A stretch of DNA of 9,836 nucleotides. Source: Gammaproteobacteria bacterium (GTDB lineage Bacteria; Pseudomonadota; Gammaproteobacteria; Xanthomonadales; Marinicellaceae). The notes under the pieces were generated by a model, which worked only from the letters and a program-made list of their open reading frames with translations, was not told where the DNA came from and made no database searches. The DNA is taken from assembly GCA_030426705.1 (NCBI GenBank), contig JAUHXW010000087.1, positions 1 to 9,836 on the forward strand, read 5' to 3'. The translations under genes and the position numbers were made by a program. The first letter of the stretch is position 1, and each line of letters starts with the position of its first letter. Positions 5,911 through 9,836 of this stretch are shown here, piece by piece.

Positions 5911-7229
5911 CAATCACCCGCAATGGTCATCGATTCAATCAACCAGGAACCGGTGTGGATTTTACTGCGTTCATCGACATCATCACCTATGGCCACCAGC
6001 GATTTGAACATGTCCTTTAAATGCCCAGCTATGGTCAGTTCTGAAACCGGAAACTGAATTTTGCCATTTTCTACCCAAAATCCCGATGCACCACGCGAAT
6101 AATCACCGGTCACGGTATTCACACCTTGCCCCATCAATGAGGTCACCAACAAACCCGTGTCGAGTTGTTGCAATAAATCTTGCTGCTCAGATTGATTTGA
6201 TTCCACCAACAAATTATGCGCCCCACCCGCATTACCAGTGGTTTGCATCCCCAGTCTGCGAGCAGAGTAAACAGACAATAAAAAACCATTAAGCACGCCT
6301 GCTTTAATCAAATCACGTTGTCTGGTTTGTACGCCGTTACCATCAAAATTGCGACTGGCAAAGCCACCTGGCAAAAACGGATTCTCTTTGATGCTCAACC
6401 ATTCTGGAAACAATTGTTGGTGCAAGTCATCTTTCAAAAAACTGGCTTCCTGATACAAGGCACTGCCACTGATGGCTGACAACATGTGACCAACCAAAGT
6501 TTTGGCACTTGAAGGGTCAAACAAGACAGGTGCTTTGGTGGATTTGATTTTTCTTGAGCCAAGGCGCTGCAAAGTACGTTCGGATGCCCTTTCCCCAATG
6601 GAAAACATCGAATCCATTTCATTCACGTCTCGACGGGCATCCCACCAATACTCACGTTCCATCACACCATCCTGTTCAGCAATTGCCACCACACTGGCCG
6701 AAGCGTTGCTGCCTTGTTTGTGACCGATAAACCCAAGGCTGTTGGCATAAATGCTGCGACCTTCACCCAGTTGCACATTGGCCTCATCCACGGTGATGGA
6801 TTGACCTTTGCTTTTGGCATAATCCAGAGCACTTTGTTCTGCAGATAAGGCCATACTCACCAATTCATCAGCGGTTTTCTGGTTGTTAAAATAAAGCTGG
6901 AGGTCATGAAACTCAGTGGCCAATAATGCCTTATCAGCCAGTCCAGCAGCTTCATCTGCTTCTGTCAAACTGGCAATCGCCAAGGCCTTTTCCATGGTTA
7001 ATTCAACGTTGGCTTCATCTACCACAGCGGTGGAGGCTGAACCTTTGGCCTGATTTTTATAAACCGTTATGACCAAAGACTTGTCCTGATTATTCTCGAT
7101 GGTATCGACTTCACCTTGGCGGCAACTGACCGAAACGCCTGCCCCTTCAGAATATACGACTTCTGCCTGGGTTGCGCCTTTGGCTTTTAATTGATCGAGA
7201 ACTTTTTCAACAAGTGCTGTGGATGACAT
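5910..7229 (-). CDS. tldE: TldE/PmbA, metalloprotease TldD/E subunit
   Basis: The protein has 439 residues, close to the usual 440-450. TldE (PmbA) pairs with TldD to form a cytoplasmic protease that degrades unfolded peptides, matures microcin B17 in E. coli and acts on the antitoxin CcdA. The C-terminal signature is intact: FLPGGFASRNFDGNG (285-299), SARRLGMQTTGNAGGAHNL (322-340) and GVNTVTGDYSRGASGFW (369-385), followed by FPVSELTIAGHL. As expected for TldE there is no HExxxH zinc motif; that belongs to TldD, which is not in this window. The gene heads the minus-strand operon and lies divergent from darP, as pmbA does from yjgA in E. coli. No clear Shine-Dalgarno sequence precedes the ATG. 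A specific substrate cannot be read from the sequence. Confidence 0.94.
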   Translation of the reverse strand: MSSTALVEKVLDQLKAKGATQAEVVYSEGAGVSVSCRQGEVDTIENNQDKSLVITVYKNQAKGSASTAVVDEANVELTMEKALAIASLTEADEAAGLADKALLATEFHDLQLYFNNQKTADELVSMALSAEQSALDYAKSKGQSITVDEANVQLGEGRSIYANSLGFIGHKQGSNASASVVAIAEQDGVMEREYWWDARRDVNEMDSMFSIGERASERTLQRLGSRKIKSTKAPVLFDPSSAKTLVGHMLSAISGSALYQEASFLKDDLHQQLFPEWLSIKENPFLPGGFASRNFDGNGVQTRQRDLIKAGVLNGFLLSVYSARRLGMQTTGNAGGAHNLLVESNQSEQQDLLQQLDTGLLVTSLMGQGVNTVTGDYSRGASGFWVENGKIQFPVSELTIAGHLKDMFKSLVAIGDDVDERSKIHTGSWLIESMTIAGD

Positions 7230-7354
7230 TGGGATTTTCAGGTTTTAATTTGCAAAGCGTGATTTTACTAGATTTTGATTTTAAAAGGTAATATTGAACC
7301 AATCATCATAATGTTTGTTAAAATCTCACCATTCACCAAAGCGACAACTATTCA
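7230..7354. promoter_or_regulatory. Divergent tldE/darP promoter region
   Basis: This 125-bp AT-rich spacer must hold the promoters for the six-gene minus-strand operon and for darP. For darP, TTGAAC (7294-7299) and TAAAAT (7319-7324) are a candidate pair, with a rather long 19-base spacer. For tldE, a minus-strand TAAAAT (7267-7262) with a weak TTACCT (7291-7286) 18 bases upstream is possible. Neither pair is strong, and no operator palindrome was recognised. Confidence 0.35.
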
Positions 7355-7903
7355 ATGGGCAAAAAAACCAAAAATTTTGAAATCACAGATTTTCACGATG
7401 AAGAGGAAGTGGTCAGCAAAACCCAAAAGAAAAAAATGGCGGCTGACCTGCGCGATTTAGCCAAAGAAATTGCCGCTATGCCCAAAAGCAAACTGAAAGA
7501 ACTGGATTTACCTGAACAGTTTTTGGATGCAATTGAAGAATCCAAGCGCATCACCAGCCACATTGCCAGCAAGCGTCATTTTCAATATATGGGTAAATTA
7601 CTGATCAAGTTAGACCATGTCGCCATACAAGAAAAACTGCTGCAACAAAACAATATGGATGGTCATTACCAAATCAGAGATGAAGTAATCAATGCCTGGA
7701 TTGAGCAATTTTCAATCGATGAAACTGCACTGATAAATCATTTGTACCAATGTTATTCTCATGATGATTTGGGACAATTGCGTCAAACACTGAGAAATCA
7801 CAAGAAGAAACCCGATGATTCCAATCAGCGCAAAAAGCTGTTTCAACTGTTAAGAAGCCTGGATAAACAACAGGAATTACCTCATCCCATGTCATTAACT
7901 TGA
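7355..7903 (+). CDS. darP: Ribosome biogenesis factor DarP (YjgA, DUF615)
   Basis: The protein has 182 residues, against 183 in E. coli. DarP/YjgA is a small, highly charged, all-helical protein that binds precursor 50S particles and helps the peptidyl-transferase centre fold. The N-terminus is acidic (HDEEE, 14-18). The family core is visible as KKKMAADLRDLAKEI (25-39), ITSHIASKRHFQYMGKLL (66-83) and a C-terminal DLGQLRQTLRNHKKK (138-152) with KKLFQLLRSLDKQQ (160-173). The start at 7355 gives the expected N-terminus but has no good Shine-Dalgarno sequence. The divergent tldE neighbour is the same arrangement as in E. coli, which supports orthology. The stop is only 3 bp from that of the convergent response regulator, with no terminator between them. 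Confidence 0.92.
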   Translation: MGKKTKNFEITDFHDEEEVVSKTQKKKMAADLRDLAKEIAAMPKSKLKELDLPEQFLDAIEESKRITSHIASKRHFQYMGKLLIKLDHVAIQEKLLQQNNMDGHYQIRDEVINAWIEQFSIDETALINHLYQCYSHDDLGQLRQTLRNHKKKPDDSNQRKKLFQLLRSLDKQQELPHPMSLT

Positions 7904-7906
7904 AGC

Positions 7907-8593
7907 TTATGCTTGCTCCGAAATCTTAACGCCTACACCAGGAATGGTGTGCAACAATTCTTTGTCAAAGGGCTTGTCGATGGTTTTGCGCAAAATATAC
8001 AAATGACTGCGCAACACGTCAGAATCTGGCACCAAATCGCCCCACAATTGTTGAGCCAATTGTTCTTTGCTCACCACTTCAGGTGATTTTTTCATCAAAA
8101 TTTTAAGGATTTGCAAACCTGTAGGTGAAACTTTTAATTTTTGGTTGCCCCTGATGACTTCCATGGTGCCCATATCAAACACCAAATCACCCACTTTCAA
8201 TGCCTTGGAATCAAATTCTCCACGATGCCGTCGAACCATTGACTGCAAACGGGCAATCAATTCATCCGGATTGAATGGTTTGGCCAAATAGTCATCCGCA
8301 CCGGTATTGAAGCCTTTGAGTTTGTCAGCAATTTGATCACGAGCTGTTAACATGATAATCGGCACATCGGATTTGGCTTCTTTGCGAATTTTGTCACATA
8401 TTTCAAACCCATCAATACCCGGCAGCATCACATCAAGAATGACGGCGTCATAACTATTGGTTACCGCCAAATGTAAACCTGTGATGCCATCAGCTGCAAA
8501 ATCCACGGTAAAATCAGCCAACTCCAAATGATCAGCAATGGTTTCCGCCAGTGCCTGATGATCTTCAACTAACAATACATTAATATTACTCAT
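7907..8593 (-). CDS. OmpR/PhoB-type response regulator
   Basis: The regulator has 228 residues. The receiver domain (4-121) has the acidic pocket E10-D11, phosphoacceptor D54 in AVILDVMLPG, T83 and K105 in AKPF. A winged-helix DNA-binding domain of the OmpR class follows (about 130-226), with VSPTGLQILKILM, the recognition-helix region SDVLRSHLYILRKTID (191-206) and the hairpin HTIPGVGVKI. All catalytic positions are intact. It is probably phosphorylated by the kinase encoded immediately upstream, with which it shares an ATGA overlap; AGAAAGAG just upstream is a plausible ribosome binding site inside the kinase gene. The stimulus and target genes cannot be read from the window. Resemblance to QseB/PhoP-like regulators is general, so no symbol is given. 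Confidence 0.93.
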   Translation of the reverse strand: MSNINVLLVEDHQALAETIADHLELADFTVDFAADGITGLHLAVTNSYDAVILDVMLPGIDGFEICDKIRKEAKSDVPIIMLTARDQIADKLKGFNTGADDYLAKPFNPDELIARLQSMVRRHRGEFDSKALKVGDLVFDMGTMEVIRGNQKLKVSPTGLQILKILMKKSPEVVSKEQLAQQLWGDLVPDSDVLRSHLYILRKTIDKPFDKELLHTIPGVGVKISEQA

Positions 8594-9836
8594 AACTCTT
8601 TCTGTTCTGTAGAAGCCAAAATTTCAACATTATTTAATGATAACGTTGCCTTGGTTCCTTGATTAATTTCACTTTCAAATTTAATTTGCCAATCACACTG
8701 CTTACAAATCATATCAACGATTGACAAGCCCAGTCCAAACCCTTTGGCTTTGCCAAACTCATCAGCACGGTAAAAAGGTTCCATGATCCTGGATACCTGA
8801 TCAGCCGTCATGCCCTTGCCATTATCCTGTATGACTATATCACGACCGGTAATAGAAACTTTAATTTCTACGGGATCCTCCGAATATGTGATGGCATTTC
8901 TGATTAAATTACCGATGACAATTGTAAATAATTGCTCTGGTAATTTTTTCTGCACCAAATGAATAGGCTTCCAGACCAGGTTGATATCGCGTGGGGAAAA
9001 TAATCTGATGGTGTCTTCAACAGTACTTTTCAATAAGTCATTGACCAAAATCGGTTCTTCTGATCGCTCAACAATTTCATCCCGTGATAATAACAGCAGA
9101 GCCTCAATCAATGCCTGCATCTCTTCCACCATGGGATGCATTCTGTTGACCAATTTCTGACCTTTGGGAGGCAAGTCCTGTTTTTTCATCAATTCAAGAG
9201 AGCCCCTGAGCACCGTTAGTGGCGTTCGCAATTCATGTGAAGCGTAGCGGGAAAAATTCCTTTCTCTTTGAATCAACTCGGTAATCCTGCTCGAAAAATC
9301 TTCAAAAGCATCAATCAACACATTGACATCGGTGTTGCCCATTTGTTTGATGTCATCAAAATTGAGTTTGATAAAACCTTTTTTGGTGATTTTGGCTTCA
9401 TCCAGCCTTTTCACCAATTTAAGAACCGGAGAAACAGCGCGCTTGGAAAAAACAAACGAAATAAAAGCCGGTAGATAAATGATCAACAAAACAATGATCA
9501 ATGGTGTGATGCCAAAATACAAGGCCAGCCGTGCCACTTGGGCTTCTTCAAAAATCAGATAAAGTTTTTCGTTGTCTTTTTCTGATACGAAAACAATGGG
9601 GTGGCTGTTGTTAAGCTCAATCCGTTGGTATTGCTGATCCACAGTTGCCAACACATCAGGCACCAAAGAATAGTCACCATCTTTAACCAGATAACCTGTT
9701 AAATTCATGGTTTTAGGCAGCGGAAACTCTGTATATTGCTCTTTTTTTTGCCAATAAAACTTAGCCTCACCAATCAAGGCTTCCTTGATCAGCACATCTT
9801 CCACCACTTTTGCAGCACCAATTACACCAACAACCG
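8590..9836 (-). CDS. Sensor histidine kinase, N-terminus outside the window
   Basis: The frame is open to the right edge, so the beginning (first membrane helix and true start) is missing. A GTG at 9807 is in frame but is not a credible start, because codons before it continue as VVGVIGAAK. Counting from that GTG, residues 5-90 form an extracytoplasmic sensor segment (EAKFYWQKKEQ, FPLPKTMNLTGYL, KLYLIFEE), and 93-120 a membrane helix. A HAMP-like linker follows to about 180, then the dimerisation box with H191 in YASHELRTPL. The ATPase domain has N-box residues N300 and N304, G1 QDNGKGM (327-333), F box EPFYRADEF (343-351) and G2 GFGLGL (356-361). All boxes are intact, so the kinase should be active. 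It precedes its regulator, the reverse of the commoner order. The stimulus is unknown. Confidence 0.92.
   Translation of the reverse strand, partial: VVGVIGAAKVVEDVLIKEALIGEAKFYWQKKEQYTEFPLPKTMNLTGYLVKDGDYSLVPDVLATVDQQYQRIELNNSHPIVFVSEKDNEKLYLIFEEAQVARLALYFGITPLIIVLLIIYLPAFISFVFSKRAVSPVLKLVKRLDEAKITKKGFIKLNFDDIKQMGNTDVNVLIDAFEDFSSRITELIQRERNFSRYASHELRTPLTVLRGSLELMKKQDLPPKGQKLVNRMHPMVEEMQALIEALLLLSRDEIVERSEEPILVNDLLKSTVEDTIRLFSPRDINLVWKPIHLVQKKLPEQLFTIVIGNLIRNAITYSEDPVEIKVSITGRDIVIQDNGKGMTADQVSRIMEPFYRADEFGKAKGFGLGLSIVDMICKQCDWQIKFESEINQGTKATLSLNNVEILASTEQKEL

Noticed and set aside
5911..5913. TTG as the murL start codon
   Set aside because: The adjacent ATG at 5910 has better spacing to GCGGGTGA and forms the usual TGATG stop-start overlap with tldE; the difference is one residue.
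7275..7460. 61-residue plus-strand ORF overlapping the darP start
   Set aside because: It runs in a different frame across the spacer and into darP, and its product has no family features.
7903..7908. AAGCTT palindrome between darP and the response regulator
   Set aside because: Six bases with no loop or T tract; too short for a terminator and expected by chance.
9805..9807. GTG as the true kinase start
   Set aside because: The frame stays open to the window edge, and a start here would leave the sensor segment without its first membrane helix.

Overview
The window reads as a moderately AT-rich gammaproteobacterial chromosome segment. The evidence is the gene set: ZapG/YhcB (DUF1043), DarP/YjgA, TldE/PmbA, DUF2288 and, above all, the MurL plus MurD2 pair first characterised in Xanthomonas. 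A marine, Xanthomonadales-related lineage such as Marinicella would fit, but that is a guess from gene content. No mobile element, CRISPR array, tRNA or rRNA is visible. Coding density is very high, and most neighbouring genes overlap.

Left part (1-1776). A periplasmic multihaem cytochrome c gene runs on the minus strand and is cut by the left edge of the window; 441 codons and five CxxCH sites are visible. After a 196-bp divergent spacer, a small secreted helix-hairpin-helix protein of the ComEA type lies on the plus strand. It ends at a perfect 9-bp hairpin that appears to act as a terminator for both strands.

Middle part (1797-7229). Six minus-strand genes are packed into what looks like one operon. 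In transcription order they are tldE/pmbA, murL, murD2, a secreted Sel1/TPR-repeat protein, a DUF2288 protein and zapG/yhcB. Every junction overlaps by 1 to 13 bases. MurD2 and MurL form the alternative route for putting D-glutamate into peptidoglycan: L-Glu is ligated to UDP-MurNAc-L-Ala and then epimerised in place, bypassing glutamate racemase. ZapG/YhcB is an envelope and division factor, so the operon looks envelope-centred. The Sel1/TPR and DUF2288 proteins are the poorly understood members.

Right part (7355-9836). The gene for the ribosome-assembly factor DarP/YjgA is divergent from tldE, the same arrangement as in E. coli. It converges, with a 3-bp gap, on an OmpR-type response regulator. 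The regulator is preceded, with a 4-bp overlap, by its sensor histidine kinase, which is cut by the right edge of the window.
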